A stretch of 64,000 bases of DNA from Haliclystus octoradiatus (Eukaryota; Cnidaria; Staurozoa; Stauromedusae; Haliclystidae): the NCBI GenBank assembly GCA_916610825.1, contig OU744446.1, forward strand, positions 19,517,959 through 19,581,958, written 5' to 3'. The notes under the pieces are model-generated. The model saw nothing but the letters and a program-made list of their open reading frames with translations. It searched no databases and was not told the DNA's origin. A program made the position numbers and the translations under genes. Shown here piece after piece: positions 21,690-33,296 of the stretch; the first letter of the stretch is position 1; each line of letters begins with the position of its first letter.

Positions 21690-24450
21690 AAATTTAGCCT
21701 TAATAAGGCCTATTAAATGAATTAATGATGCTAAATTAGCTGAGAAGGCTATAAAAATAGTTTCATATATACATAAGCAAGGCACTTTTACCATGTTTTA
21801 GCATTTTTATGAAGATGACTATAAAACATTATCAGAATCATAATTATCTAGTGCTATATATACTTGGTTTAATTACGCTATATAAACTATATCAATTGAG
21901 TAAAAACTTTTTATAATGATGCACCCGGGCCAACTCAGCCTTCGGCTTCCTCAACTTTGCGTATTTTAATCGCAATTGATGAGCAGTTCATCTCATTTTA
22001 AGCTGCAAAAATTACTAAACCTTGATTAGCTGAAGGTCTATAGATACACAAGAAGTGAATTAGAAGTTCGGAAAAGTGCGCCACAGACAAGGAGTTTAAT
22101 TAAAAATTGTAGTATATTTCCATCTTGTTATTATCCAAAGACAATTGTTTTCATCCACGGCTTTTATCGGATTGCCTAGAACACGGTATACTATATTAAA
22201 TAGCGTTTTAAAATTTATTTTATTCTTTTAGCCATATTTAGTATCACTATTATTATCATTGTCATTGTTGACTATTCTTATTCAAATGTTGTTTTAAATT
22301 TTACAAATTATTCCGTTAATCGTTTTATAAATTTACAGATATCCCAAATAAACAAGCATTGATTGCTTCAGGGATTAGAATTATTATTATATTTACATTT
22401 ATTAGAATAATTATTATAGTCGATTTGTATATTATTATTGTTAAGTGTTTTACATGATTAATGAAACATCTATCTATCTCTGGCGTATATCTGCAAATAC
22501 TTCTGACCCATACCCATGCTTAAAGAAATTATTAATATCGAGTGTTGAGGCTCAATAATTGTTTTCATTTTTCGCCAAACCAAGCTGATATGAGGCTAGT
22601 GCCGAAGAGATATTTTATAATGTCCTGTTTAAAGTCGATAACATTTATTTCTTGTATAAATGCTTCGGTTGCCTCTGGATTTGAGCGCCTGCCAAGCGTC
22701 CTGTTTGTATGGAAGTCTTCTCCTTCGTCCAGTCCGGTTACAGCCTGATGAACGTTTGTCTCTCTTTTCCAACCTTTGACCTCTGCTTTCATTTTCAAAT
22801 CTTAAACTTTGGAAGCGAAGATATAGCATGGGAATCGAATATGAAATGAATAGCAATGCAATAACCTGGAATGTTATATATATAAGTTTACTGTCAATGG
22901 TGCCTGAACTCTTAATATCTCTATTTAGCCCAGAAGAAAGGACGTGTAGCACAACCAAGTCTATATTCATATGAAGAACTTCTATATCATCGTAATGGAC
23001 TTTCAATTGGGATTTTACTTCATGAGCGGGATATCCCACCTTGGCGAGACAATTTATTCATATAAACAGACTTTGGTGGACCAGCCACGTTGTCATTTCA
23101 TCAACGCAAGTCGCAAGCGCACTAACAGATAGCTTTGGATATCAGTCACCATTTGCAGTACACATGACATTCCAGTAGTAATACAGTTTCGAGATTAAAT
23201 TCAGCTGCAGTTCCTTATCTGATGAAGAGATGAGGGTCATAAAAGATGAGGGCCAAATCGTCTCCCTATATGTCATGCTGTGCCGTTGTAGTTAGTTGAA
23301 CGTGGGACTAAAATTCCCATCTAAACAGGCGGTAAAACAGCCCTTCTGGTCAGGGTCGCCGACAGGAGGTTAAGCGATAGCCTGGGACTATGCAAGTTAT
23401 ATTGCTCGTGAGATTTTGTTGCTAAATTGTGATTGCAGCAATGAGATTATACTTGTAAAAACAATTTTCTATTGGGAAGGGCACGGTTTCTCTTCGGTCC
23501 TGCTTCTCGGTGCCATACCCGACTCAATGTCGCGTACCTCCACAGATGTAAAGTCATGGAGTCATTACTTACCCAAAAATAACGAGATTATCTGCTTTCA
23601 AATCATTTGATATGTAACGCACAGAATGGTTTTTTATGTCTTCGCTAATCTTGTACACAATTTTTGCATGCATTAGATAGATTTCACACTCCCATACTAA
23701 GTTTTGAATCAAATTTCCGGCAATTTTGAGACGAAAAATTGCAAAATGTACACAAAGGTTACAGTACCGAAGCTCCCAAATATGCAAATGCCACACCTTT
23801 GTTTCGGGCAAAATTGACTAAACACCCCAGTCAAAATCCTGTAGTTACGGCTATGATCAGAGCACATAAAGTTCATATAGGCATCCGCTACTAACTTAAA
23901 GGATTTGATCCTCGTCACTGGCATGGAACTCCTGCCTAGTGAAAGAGATGAAGAAAGGGAAATCAGACCAAAGATGCTTCATTATAAAATTATTAAAAAT
24001 AACAATAATCGCCAAAAAGCAGAGTATGAACAAGATAAAAAACATTGCCAGAAAAACGAATTATTCAATGAATGTTTCTGCTTCCAATTATTCTTTAAAT
24101 ATTGTAAATGTAAATTAGTATTGCTGCACTTTCAATACTTAACTTTAAAATAGCTCCTAATAAAAAACAAAATTACGTTTCTGGCGTATGATCATTCTTA
24201 TTGTATTAGCATATTTCTATTCTTATACTTGTTTAATTTGATATGGTATACTGTGAGTAAACGTGGGAGGCAAAAACCCTATATTTTCACCTTTAATATA
24301 ATTTATTTACAAATCATATCGGGATAGACATACATAATAAGTCCTAATTGAATAGAAAATGTCTTGATTGTGTAGAAAAACATCAATATTTCAGTCCCTA
24401 AGCCAAATCAATATCAATACTACATATATAATCATTAATAACGCAAAAAT
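21690..24450. other. No supported gene between the arms of repeat B
   Basis: Non-coding. The longest minus-strand frames (22565-22798 and 22629-23039) are open in two overlapping registers, have no family motif and could be chance. Nothing else stands out. Confidence 0.4.
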
Positions 24451-24454
24451 TCCG

Positions 24455-24781
24455 AAATTCTGAAATTTGTACTGCGCATGCGCATATTTATCATATTGCA
24501 TAATGATATAGATTTACACAAAATATTGCTGTAGAACGAAAGTGGGAGTTTTAATAATATCATTATAATAATAAAATTAATAATTATGTGTATTCTATTC
24601 AAATATATTTTACCACATTCGCAATTTTTCAGTGAAACGGACGTAGGTGGAACCAAACTTTGGATGCCATTTTCTCGGCACTCAGGCTGAATCTGGATGG
24701 GGTCACGGGCTCTAATTTAAGCATGATCGATTATCTTTCGTTTGATACTAAAATTATACTCGTATCACAATTTGCGGTATA
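24455..24781 (-). repeat. Inverted repeat B, right arm
   Basis: Inverted partner of 21363-21686. The pair spans about 3.4 kb. Confidence 0.75.
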
Positions 24782-25154
24782 TCGCTGATTTTGAACCTTT
24801 ATCTGCCCCACTAGTATGTACTTTACAGATACCATCAAATCTGACCTTTGTAAGTTTGTAACGCGATCAGAAAAAAAAATGGTGACATCCAATTATGTTA
24901 TCAACAGGAATTGCTTCTCTGGAAAATGCACTAGGAAATAATAAAACCTTTCAGGAAAAGGTCTATTTACCGATTATCATATTTATTGCAAAAGAAGAAA
25001 GAAGCGAGTTAATCTTTTTTATGATTTATTGTAAGATATTTAGTTGAAAAGCTGTCAATAAACACGCATTACCAAACAATGTAAATACTAGGCCTACATC
25101 TGCAATTACAATTTCTGATTGGTTTTTCAAAGAACCTTGTAATGTAAGCAATCT

Positions 25155-25292
25155 CTGACAGAAGGTTTAGCCTTCAGGAATCCTTGGACATTTTCAACGT
25201 TTTCTTCTAACTTTTGTTGTTGTTGCGTTTTGACCTATAAATCAGAAAATTATCTAACTTCTTCTGAATTTGCTCTAGACTTCCGGGATTTA
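25155..25292 (-). repeat. Copy 3 of the repeat that flanks CATSPERE exons 2-3
   Basis: Matches 36610-36764 in the same orientation and 35728-35893 inverted (shared GGTTTAGCCTTC, TTTTCTTCT, ACCTATAAATCAGAAAATTA). It lies just left of the tandem array at 25.3 kb. Confidence 0.65.
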
Positions 25293-25309
25293 GGATGAAA
25301 TATAATTAT

Positions 25310-25600
25310 GTCCATAGCTAAAAAGTCCTTCTGCCGCAGCTTATCAGTTTCAGCTATTAAATTCATTTACCGTGGCTAAAAAGTTAATTTACCATAGTTA
25401 ATTAGTCGCAGCTATTCAATCAATTTACCGCATCTGAAAAGTCAATTTACTGCATCTAATTAGTCTAAGCTATTTAGTAGTTTTCTCGCAACTAAAAAGT
25501 CCCTTTATCACATCTAATTAGTATCAGCTATAAAGCCTGTTAACCGCATCTAATTGGATCTTTACCGCAGCAGAATATGCTTTTATGGCAGCTCTTACTT
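25310..25600 (+). repeat. Tandem array, left half of a fold-back element
   Basis: Degenerate units of about 55-60 bp built on CTAAAAAGTC, TTTACCGCATCTAATTAGT and CAGCTATT. The array at 26040-26400 carries the same motifs in inverse orientation (TTAGCTGCGG). Confidence 0.65.
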
Positions 25601-25739
25601 AACACATTTCATTCTGTGAATGGCCTTCCGTAACAGATTTCTGTTCAGTGTCATTCCGGATCTAACTGTGATTTAATTATTAATTGGTTGATTTTTATGG
25701 GCATTTTGCCTTTAACTTCACATGCATGAAAAATAGTCA

Positions 25740-25985
25740 TATTCGACAGGGCTTTCTTGGTGCAGGACTACGAAGATAATGACGATCATGCATTCGATAT
25801 ACAACAACAACGCATCAAAACGGGAATTGAAAAATGCTGGGCATTCTGTAAAAGTTTCAACAATAAAGCTGACGCTATGTTATTCATTGACGAATAAGGA
25901 ACATGGTCAAATCTTATTTTAAACTTACGGGCAAAGGATTGGAGGATTACCCGTGTAATCAACCAAGATGATGGCGAGCAGAAAA
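25740..25985 (+). pseudogene. Possible MULE-type transposase N-terminal remnant
   Basis: One frame reads AFDIQQQRIKTGIEKCWAFC, then FNNKADAMLFIDE, stop, GTWSNL. The F-N-x-K-x-x-A plus x-x-W-S pattern resembles the N-terminal region before the MULE transposase domain in invertebrates. It lies between the inverted arrays. Very short; low confidence. Confidence 0.25.
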
Positions 25986-26039
25986 TAAATATAATAATCT
26001 ATTTATTTGTATTTTTGAGGGAAAAGATGCAAATCAATT

Positions 26040-26400
26040 AACAATTAGCTCCAGAAATGAACTACTTGGTATCGGCGAATTGAGTTTAAAACTGCTATGC
26101 TTTAAAGATGCGGTTATTAGAAATTTAGCTGCGGAAATGATCTATTTAGCTTAGGCGAAAAGACCTTTAAGGTGAGTTATTTCAAAGATGCGTTATTAGA
26201 CAGTTAGCTGCGGAAATAATCTATTTCACTGCGGTGAATTGACACTTAAGCTGCGATTTTTCCTTGATGCGTCTATTAGACAATTAGCCGTGAAAATGAT
26301 CTATTTGAAGGCGGCGAAATAACTTTTAGCTGCAGTTTTTGAAAGAGGCGGATGTTAGTCAATTAGCTGCAGTAAAGCGACTTTTTAGCTGTGGAGTTAA
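26040..26400 (-). repeat. Tandem array, right half of a fold-back element
   Basis: Units of about 80-100 bp with TTAGCTGCGGAAATGATCTA, GGCGAA(T/A) and GATGCG-TTATTAGA. Inverted relative to 25310-25600. Confidence 0.65.
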
Positions 26401-26409
26401 TTCCATGCC

Positions 26410-28600
26410 ATTAATGATCTTCTGCCAGACCCTGAATTTAAGCGTTCCATTGTCCATTAAACATCTCTGAACTGTTTTCACAATGATAGTTTTGTTTACA
26501 ATCATCTTTATTAGTTTAATGGTTATAATTTATCCAGCTGATAGAAAATTGATTTATTTGCAGTTATTACTCCTGCGATCTCCAGTATGGCACTATACAT
26601 TCTTCTTGGAAGGTAAAACTGAAATGTAGCTATAGCATGACCTGTTCCAGTCCCTTTAACTTATAATCGGTTTTCAAAGAGCTCTGGATAGGCCTACAAA
26701 TCACAACAACTTTGAATTTCGAAGTGCTAAGATGCGCTTGATAATCAAGAATATCAAATAAGTTTCCGTGGATTGCAAATGCAATCAAAATCAATTAATC
26801 AGTTGTTCCTAATATAGCAGACACAAATAAAATCTTTGGAAAAGCTAATTTCCTCATTTTCTATCAACTTTGTAAAGAAAATGTTTTAAAAATAGTTGTT
26901 TTATACCAAGTTTTCAAGGGGTTTCATCTTTGCCGACCATGCATGAGACAGTTCATAGAAAATATTCGGCGTCTTTGAAATCCTTGATCCAATGAGATCA
27001 TGTCTGTATGTTTCGTCCAAATCTGTTGAAAAAGATTTGTAGACCATGTAGACCCAAAGTGAGCGGGTGATGATTATCTTTGTAATTATTGTGCGATCAA
27101 CTTTTCCCACTACTTCTGTTATGTTGAGTTATGTTAAATTCTACATTCAAATTGCCAATGTTTTAATTTTAACTCTGTGTGTGATATTTTATTGATTGAT
27201 GTTTAATTGTAATTGCATTACGTTATTTAGCTATTCAAGTTAGTAATTGAAAATGTTATTTCCGCTATGTTACGCGCACAGCATTAAAATATTGTAAAAT
27301 TCTTATGGTGTCGGCATGGAGGAGACAGAAAACACACAGTTAACTTCACGTATAAACTGATCTATAGTGGAGACTGGGGAGACTTAGACCACTTTTCACA
27401 TTTTTAATTATTAAAATTATTGTGGTTGTGCAAATGTAACAAATTGTATGCATTAATTAGCCAACATGCTCAATTCAAAAGGGTAAGAATATCAATTACA
27501 TAAATGTAGAAATTTTTCAAATATTTAGTGCAGAAGACCTACCATTTATTGAGGGGACACGGTGGGGGGACATGGATCAGTCATATTTTCTCAAATTTCA
27601 TTAACTAACTGACAAATTTACTTTCCAGTACCAGACACTACAGCTGTTGCTTTGACTTATGGAATTTATTTGACCAAAATTAAGCCAGCAACAAGTAATT
27701 TTAGCATTAATAAATAACAATAATTTTTGACACACCTGTTATCAATCTAATTGTAATTGATTTAGCAACTTTATCTCCACAAAGTAAAAAAGTCAAATAC
27801 AGCGCATATAAATGAAAACAAACTCATATCTCAACCAAATGCTGTTAGGTTCCCATTCGTGGTTGATGCTAAAACACGCTGTTCCATGTCTCCCCGTTTG
27901 ACTTCCTAGCAAAAAATGAGGTGGCACTCCTTGTCAACAGGAATGTATTCAATCATGTTATATAAAAAGATTCATCGAAGTAAAACCGTTGCAATGACAC
28001 CATTCAAAATGGCAATTAAACACTTATTCCAAAATTAATTGAATCAAAAGAGGAATCGCAAAACGCTTGTCGATCATTGTAAGCTGTACACTAAAATTTC
28101 TTGATAATTAGTTATTGTTGATTATTGAAATTTAGGGAAAAAACATGAAATGGAGTGATATACAGCATATTAGAAGATAATTTACATGGGTAATCAGGAA
28201 CGCTCTTGTCCCATGTCTCCCTAGGTCCAACTCTCCCCGGTCTTCCCTATTTCACAACGATCAACAAGCAAGATAGGGAAATGACACGCATGCAAAATAC
28301 ACATAACACTTTCTAATCACATAACAATACGAAGCACCAATCACAATACATCACTAATTATCACACGGCATCACATGCACTCAGACAATACAATCACGTG
28401 AACAACATCCACAATACCTAAAATACCACATGGCATCATACATTCAACACATCCTGAAGACAACACTTCATACAGATATATTACTGAGGTCAGGAAGACG
28501 TGTTACCATAAACAATATCAAAACTAAATCCTACAAAATCATAAAGAAAAATACCTTATTGGGAAAGAAAACTATATATATATATAGATATAAAATAAGA
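26410..28600. other. No supported gene
   Basis: AT-rich, non-coding. A plus-strand frame at 28430-28732 runs into the PLE repeat at its end and shows no motif. Confidence 0.5.
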
Positions 28601-28615
28601 AAAGAGACGTTTTCT

Positions 28616-28656
28616 CTGTTACTCGAAGTTTCGCGCTGTAGCGCTCCTCAGACGGT
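28616..28656 (-). ncRNA. Hammerhead ribozyme motif in PLE 3' end
   Basis: Read on the minus strand: stem I CCGU, core CUGAGGA, stem II GCGC-UACA-GCGC, then GAAA, stem III CU-UCG-AG, cleavage site UA, and the return strand ACAG (one mismatch to CCGU). It lies 146 bp beyond the stop of the minus-strand GIY-YIG fragment at 28802, as in the other PLE copies here. Confidence 0.65.
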
Positions 28657-28801
28657 TTTTGTTCATATAAAAAACATTTCTAAATTAACCAAAGATATAT
28701 ACATGATAAAAGTTTACACGCCTATTGATTAAATTGCTGTTCTATTGTTATTTGCTGCTATGTTAGTTTCCGTAGTAAATTATTATATAGTATTATTCTA
28801 T

Positions 28802-29137
28802 TTATGTTTTATCTAATTCCTTGAAATTTTTCAAATAAAATTTGTTTTCGTGCCTGCATTTAGAAACCAGCTCAGATCTTCTATTTAATAAGTTCTTGTT
28901 TTTGTAAAAGGTTATAAAATTTTTTTCCTCTAAACAGAGATGGCATTTTTTCAATACGTTGTTGTATGGCACTGCCGTTGATAGAATTGACCATTTGACG
29001 AAGAATGATTTTCCGTTATCTTTTAGTGACCAGATGTATTTAGACAACTCAGTGCGATTTTCATATTTTCTGTTGGTAAATAACGACTTATGTTTCGTAA
29101 AACGATCTTTGAATGCTCCTTCAGTAAGGCCGATAGG
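28802..29137 (-). pseudogene. Penelope-like element, GIY-YIG endonuclease fragment 1
   Basis: The minus-strand frame begins PIGLTEGAFKDRFTKHKSLF and continues LSKYIWSLKD, KCHLCLEEK and SELVSKCRHENKFYL, the C-terminal signature of PLE endonucleases. It has no reverse transcriptase. The 5' end is cut at about 29137, where it abuts a hammerhead-like piece on the opposite strand. Confidence 0.85.
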
Positions 29138-29140
29138 AGG

Positions 29141-29172
29141 AGGAGCGCTACAGCGCCAAACTTCGAGTAACG
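29141..29172 (+). ncRNA. Degenerate hammerhead motif
   Basis: Keeps stem II (GCGC-UACA-GCGC), stem III (CU-UCG-AG) and the ACGG return strand, but the CUGANGA core is lost and GAAA reads CAAA. Presumably inactive. Confidence 0.5.
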
Positions 29173-29279
29173 GAGAAAACGTCTCTTTTCTTATTTTATA
29201 TCTATACAGCTCTGCTTACCGGTATTGAGCACTATATTGATGTTTTGCTCTTAATAAATAAATTTATTTATTTATTAAA

Positions 29280-29284
29280 TCAAC

Positions 29285-29325
<41 letters not shown>

Positions 29326-29365
29326 TATAAAAATAAAAATAAAAATAAAAATATATATAAAAATT
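29280..29365. repeat. Microsatellites (ATT)n, (AT)n, (AAAAT)n
   Basis: Direct reading of simple repeats at a junction between PLE pieces. Confidence 0.9.
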
Positions 29366-29565
29366 TCAAGGAATTAGATAAAACATAAATAGAACAATAC
29401 CATATAATAATTTACTACGGAAACAAACAATAGCATATAATAATTTACTACGGAAACTAACATAGCAGCAATTAACAATAGAACAGCAATTTAATCAATA
29501 GGCGTGTAAACTTTTATCATGTATATATCTTTGTTGAATTTAGAAATGTTTTTTATATGAATAAA

Positions 29566-29606
29566 ACCGTCAGAGGAGCGCTACAGCGCGAAACTTCGAG
29601 TAACGG
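29566..29606 (+). ncRNA. Hammerhead motif with core substitution
   Basis: Stem I CCGU/ACGG, stem II GCGC/GCGC and GAAA are intact. The core reads CAGAGGA instead of CUGAGGA, which should weaken or abolish cleavage. It follows a PLE 3' untranslated region (29365-29560) that repeats 28670-28815 in inverse orientation. Confidence 0.65.
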
Positions 29607-29660
29607 AGAAAACGTCTCTTTTCTTATTTTATATCTATATATGTTTTTTATATGAATAAA

Positions 29661-29701
29661 ACCGTCTGAGAAGCGCTACAGCGCGAAACTTCGAGTAACG
29701 G
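29661..29701 (+). ncRNA. Hammerhead motif, second tandem copy
   Basis: About 95 bp after the previous one: stems I, II and III are the same, but the core reads CUGAGAA, changing the conserved G8. Tandem ribozyme copies at a PLE end suggest remains of tandemly arranged or circular intermediates. Confidence 0.6.
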
Positions 29702-29736
29702 AGAAAACGTCTCTTTTCTTATTTTATCTATCTATC

Positions 29737-29767
<31 letters not shown>

Positions 29768-29799
29768 GAGTATAAAACAGAGACGAGGCAAAGCCTTTT

Positions 29800-29842
29800 C
29801 CGTAACTCGGAGTTTCACGCTTTTATTGCGATCTTCAGATGG
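29800..29842 (-). ncRNA. Hammerhead ribozyme motif (minus strand)
   Basis: Core CUGAAGA, stem II CGC-(loop)-GCG, GAAA, stem III CU-CCG-AG, cleavage site UU, return strand ACGG against CCAU (one mismatch). It is the inverted counterpart of the intact motif at 30837-30880. Confidence 0.65.
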
Positions 29843-30000
29843 TGGTACTAAAAAATTAAAAACATACGATTACTCCTAAACATACATACATGAGTGCGAT
29901 ATCTAGCTATTGTTTATCTACAATGGGTTACTGATAAATTAATATTTTTATTGTTTGTTTACAAAGGCATATTGTTGTAAATTTCTTAATGTCTACGATT

Positions 30001-30137
30001 TACCAGATCTAAAATTTCTAAGGTAAAATTTGTTCTCATGCCGGCATTTGGGAATAAGTTCTGATCTTTTGTTGAGTAGGTTAGGCGAACGTGATGTTAT
30101 AATGTGAAATTTTTCCGTAAGGCATAGGTTACATTTA
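30001..30137 (-). pseudogene. Penelope-like element, GIY-YIG C-terminal fragment 2
   Basis: Minus-strand C-terminal piece including the CRHENKF signature. Together with 29765-30000 it is almost identical to the reverse complement of 30545-30915. It is a 5'-truncated copy placed head to head with the plus-strand PLE. Confidence 0.8.
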
Positions 30138-30138
30138 T

Positions 30139-30687
30139 TTGATATATATATATATATATTCAATAACCATAATAAATAATTATAAATTAAAAATTATAAA
30201 TAACCATAATAAAAAAATCATTAATGACCAACCCCAAAAGAATGAAAAAATGTGCATTTGTAGATCAAAGAATAAGTGTCCTCTCAACAACAAATGCCTA
30301 ATGACAGACATGGTATACAACGCTAAAGTTTCTACAAGCAACAGCAGCCATAATTATATCGGTCTTACAGAAGGGACGTTCAAAACCCGTCTAGCCAACC
30401 ACACCCAATCATTTAAGAACGAAATACACAGAAACAACACTGAGCTATCAAAATTAATATGGAATCTCAAGGAAAGTAACGCAGAATTTAAAATTAATTG
30501 GTCTATATTAGCTACTGCTAGCGCATACACTAACATCTCAAATAAATGTAACCTATGCCTTACGGAGAAATTTCACATTATAACATCACGTTCGCCTAAC
30601 CTACTCAACAAAAGATCAGAACTTATTTCCAAATGCCGGCATGAGAACAAATTTTACCTTGGAAATTTTAAATCTGGTAAATCGTAG
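30139..30687 (+). pseudogene. Penelope-like element, Zn-finger and GIY-YIG endonuclease, fragment 3
   Basis: Plus-strand frame, open for 182 codons. The start is (AT)n-derived filler. From about residue 36 it has the Cys cluster CICRSKNKCPLNNKC, then VYNAKV and NYIGLTEGTFKTRL (GIY-YIG block), LSKLIWNLKE, CNLCLTEKFHII, LLNKRSEL and CRHENKFYL. In PLEs this domain makes the nick that primes reverse transcription. The reverse transcriptase is missing, so this is a 5'-truncated copy, but the endonuclease part is undamaged. Confidence 0.85.
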
Positions 30688-30836
30688 ACATTAAGAAATT
30701 TACAACAATATGCCTTTGTAAACAAACAATAAAAATATTAATTTATCAGTAACCCATTGTAGATAAGCAATAGCTAGATATTGCACTCATGTATGTATGT
30801 TTAGGAGTAATCGTATGTTTTTAATTTTTTAGTACC

Positions 30837-30880
30837 ACCGTCTGAAGATCGCAATAAAAGCGTGAAACTCCGAGTTACGG
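30837..30880 (+). ncRNA. Hammerhead ribozyme motif, intact core
   Basis: Stem I CCGU/ACGG (perfect), core CUGAAGA, stem II CGC/GCG with A-rich loop, GAAA, stem III CU-CCG-AG, cleavage site UU. It starts 150 bp after the endonuclease stop. Confidence 0.75.
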
Positions 30881-31022
30881 AAAAGGCTTTGCCTCGTCTC
30901 TGTTTTATACTCTATATTATGCTCTCTCCTAAAAAACATTGAGCACTTTCATATACATGTATGTATAAGAGTTCACACTCAATACAATTATTTTTTTTTT
31001 AATTAATTATTATTATTATATA

Positions 31023-31053
<31 letters not shown>

Positions 31054-31078
31054 AGTCAGTTCCTTGTTCGCTCACTGA

Positions 31079-31126
31079 GCAGTACTGATGAAGGCTAATG
31101 GCCAGAAACATGTACTTGTCTGCTGC
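31079..31126 (+). ncRNA. Hammerhead ribozyme motif of a different type
   Basis: Stem I GCAGUA pairs with UGCUGC (six pairs, one G-U). Core CUGAUGA, stem II GGC/GCC with loop, GAAA, stem III ACA/UGU, cleavage site GUC. All conserved positions are present, including the canonical GUC triplet. It is flanked on both sides by (AT)n and by no PLE coding sequence, so it may belong to another repeat family. Confidence 0.75.
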
Positions 31127-31249
31127 TATATATATATATTATTAGATGTTATCTAATGGCAAAGAATATAGTGCTCAATGTCATAAATGGCAGAGCTGTA
31201 AATAATAATAGTAGAAATAGAAAGGAGTCAGAGACCACACATTCTTATA

Positions 31250-31295
31250 CTGTTACTCTTTAAGTTTCATGCTTTTTATAGCAATCATCAGACAG
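31250..31295 (-). ncRNA. Hammerhead ribozyme motif (minus strand)
   Basis: Stem I CUGU/ACAG (perfect), core CUGAUGA (canonical), stem II UGC/GCA, GAAA, stem III CU/AG, cleavage site UA. It lies about 140 bp beyond the minus-strand PLE fragment at 31430-31718. Confidence 0.7.
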
Positions 31296-31429
31296 AAATA
31301 AACTATTAATGAAAAATATACAGTAGTACCTCATGATCAGATAAATATAAATCTCGCAGCTATTGTTTTGCATGACAAAGGCTATTGTCGCTAGAATTGT
31401 CGCTAAATTGTTAAATGTGATGAAGTTGA

Positions 31430-31718
31430 CTCATGCCTACATTTAGATATAAGTTCTGATCTAGTGTTCAATAAACTTTCTTTTGCACTAATGATATGAA
31501 ACTTTTCTGCAATGCATAATTGACATTTCTTCGTTTTGTTGCTGTAAGCCGTTGCCGTTGAAAGGGACGTCCATTCAATTCGGTAATCAGTGTGGTTTTA
31601 TTTTAAGATTCCAAATATAGTTTGAAAGTTGCGTGCTTGTTGAATATTTGCTGCGTCTGAAGATCATCATATATGTTGGGTATAACGCTGTTTAAAAGTC
31701 CCTTCAGTTAAACCGATG
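31430..31718 (-). pseudogene. Penelope-like element, GIY-YIG fragment 4
   Basis: Minus-strand remnant beginning NIGLTEGTFKQRYTQH near 31718, with stops and frame changes. It joins the next plus-strand PLE head to head at about 31716. Confidence 0.75.
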
Positions 31719-33177
31719 TTATGGAAAAACACAAGCGCTGTTATCAATTGGTTTTCCTCTATTGAAAATAAAAGAAAACACTCATTTGCCACTTTTGACA
31801 TAGAAAACTATTACCCATCAATTACGGAAAAACTCTTACTGGACGCAATAAATTACGCGCAAAAGTTCACAAATATATCTCAAAATGAAATAAAAATAAT
31901 CTTGCATGCTAGGAAATCATTATTATTTGATAACAATACACCATGGATGAAAAAGAACAAAGGCCAATTATTTGACGTCACCATGGGCAGCTATGACGGT
32001 GCTGAATTTTGCGATCTTGTTGGACTTTTTATCTTAGACAAGATTACAAAAAAGTATGGAATAGGCAACATTGGCCTCTACCGAGATGATGGTATTGCTT
32101 TATTAAAAAATACATCAGGACCAAAAGCAGAAAGGGTGAGAAAAGACTTGATTAAAATCTTTAAAAGTTTTGACCTAAAAATCACAATTCAAACTAATTT
32201 AAAAGTAATTAATTTCCTTGATATTACGCTTAATCTAAATAATGGTACCTACCAACCATATAGAAAACCCAATAACGAACCTACCTACATCAATGCTGAA
32301 TCCAACCATCCAAGAAATATTATCAAGCAAATTCCGATAGCTATAAATCAACGAATCTCGGACTTATCTATTAATGAAGAGGCATTTGAAACTTCTAAAG
32401 CACCATATATAGCCGCACTAAAATCTAGTGGGTACGCCGCCGAATTTAGCTACAAGGAGCGCAACACTACAGAACCCATTACAAACAGGCAAGAAAAACG
32501 AAGACGCAATATTATTTGGTTTAACCCGCCTTACAGCTTAAATGTCAACACTAATGTAGCTAAGAAATTTTTAACATTTATTAACAAACATTTTCCAAAA
32601 ACTCACAAATTTAATAAGATTTTTAATAAGAATAACGTAAAGGTAAGCTATAGCTGTATGGCAAACATGAAAACCATAATTAGATGCCATAATAAGAAAA
32701 TTCTGGATACAAAAAGCAACGAGGGACGGAAAAAGTTATGTAACTGCCGAACAAAAGCCAATTGCCCGCTTGATAACAGGTGCCTAACCTCAAGCGTAGT
32801 GTATAACGCAAACGTCACCACAACGCGAGACCCCTGTGGCAAAAATTACAACGGACTAACGGAAGGCACTTTGAAACAGCGCCACACGCAACATAAATCA
32901 TATTTTAGAAACAAAAAGTATCAGAACAGCACATAATTATCAAAACTTGTCTGGAAATTAAAAGAAAAAAACATCAATTACAACATCAAATGGTCGATAC
33001 TAGCAACTGCTGCTGCCTATAATAATATCCAGAAAAAATGTAATTTATGCCTCACAGAAAAACTGCATATTATTTACTATGAATATGACAATTTATTAAA
33101 CAAAAGGTCGGAACTAATTTCCAAGTGCAGACATGAGAACAAATTTTACCTTAAGAATTATAAGGATACAAAAACAT
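31716..33177 (+). pseudogene. Penelope-like element, partial RT plus GIY-YIG endonuclease
   Basis: The longest PLE copy. The 5' end is truncated inside the reverse transcriptase. RT motif A is FATFDIENYYPSIT (about residues 24-37) and the catalytic motif is LYRDDG (about residue 122). The thumb region follows (QPYRKPNNEP, IPIAINQRISDLS), then a linker, the Cys cluster CNCRTKANCPLDNRC, the GIY-YIG block (NYNGLTEGTLKQR) and CRHENKFYL at the end. A TAA at 32934-32936 breaks the frame in the endonuclease, but the same frame stays open afterwards to 33177. A single substitution therefore silenced it, besides the 5' loss. Confidence 0.9.
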
Positions 33178-33296
33178 AATAGAATAACAATAGACTAAGA
33201 ACTTCAATAGATATGCGATAATTAGACAATAGAAACGCCTTTAGTATGATATGTATAAACTTGCGTTGATACACGTATATTTTTCATTATGAATAA

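Noticed and set aside
22565..23039. Minus-strand frames as a host exon
   Set aside because: Two overlapping registers, no motif, no convincing splice sites.
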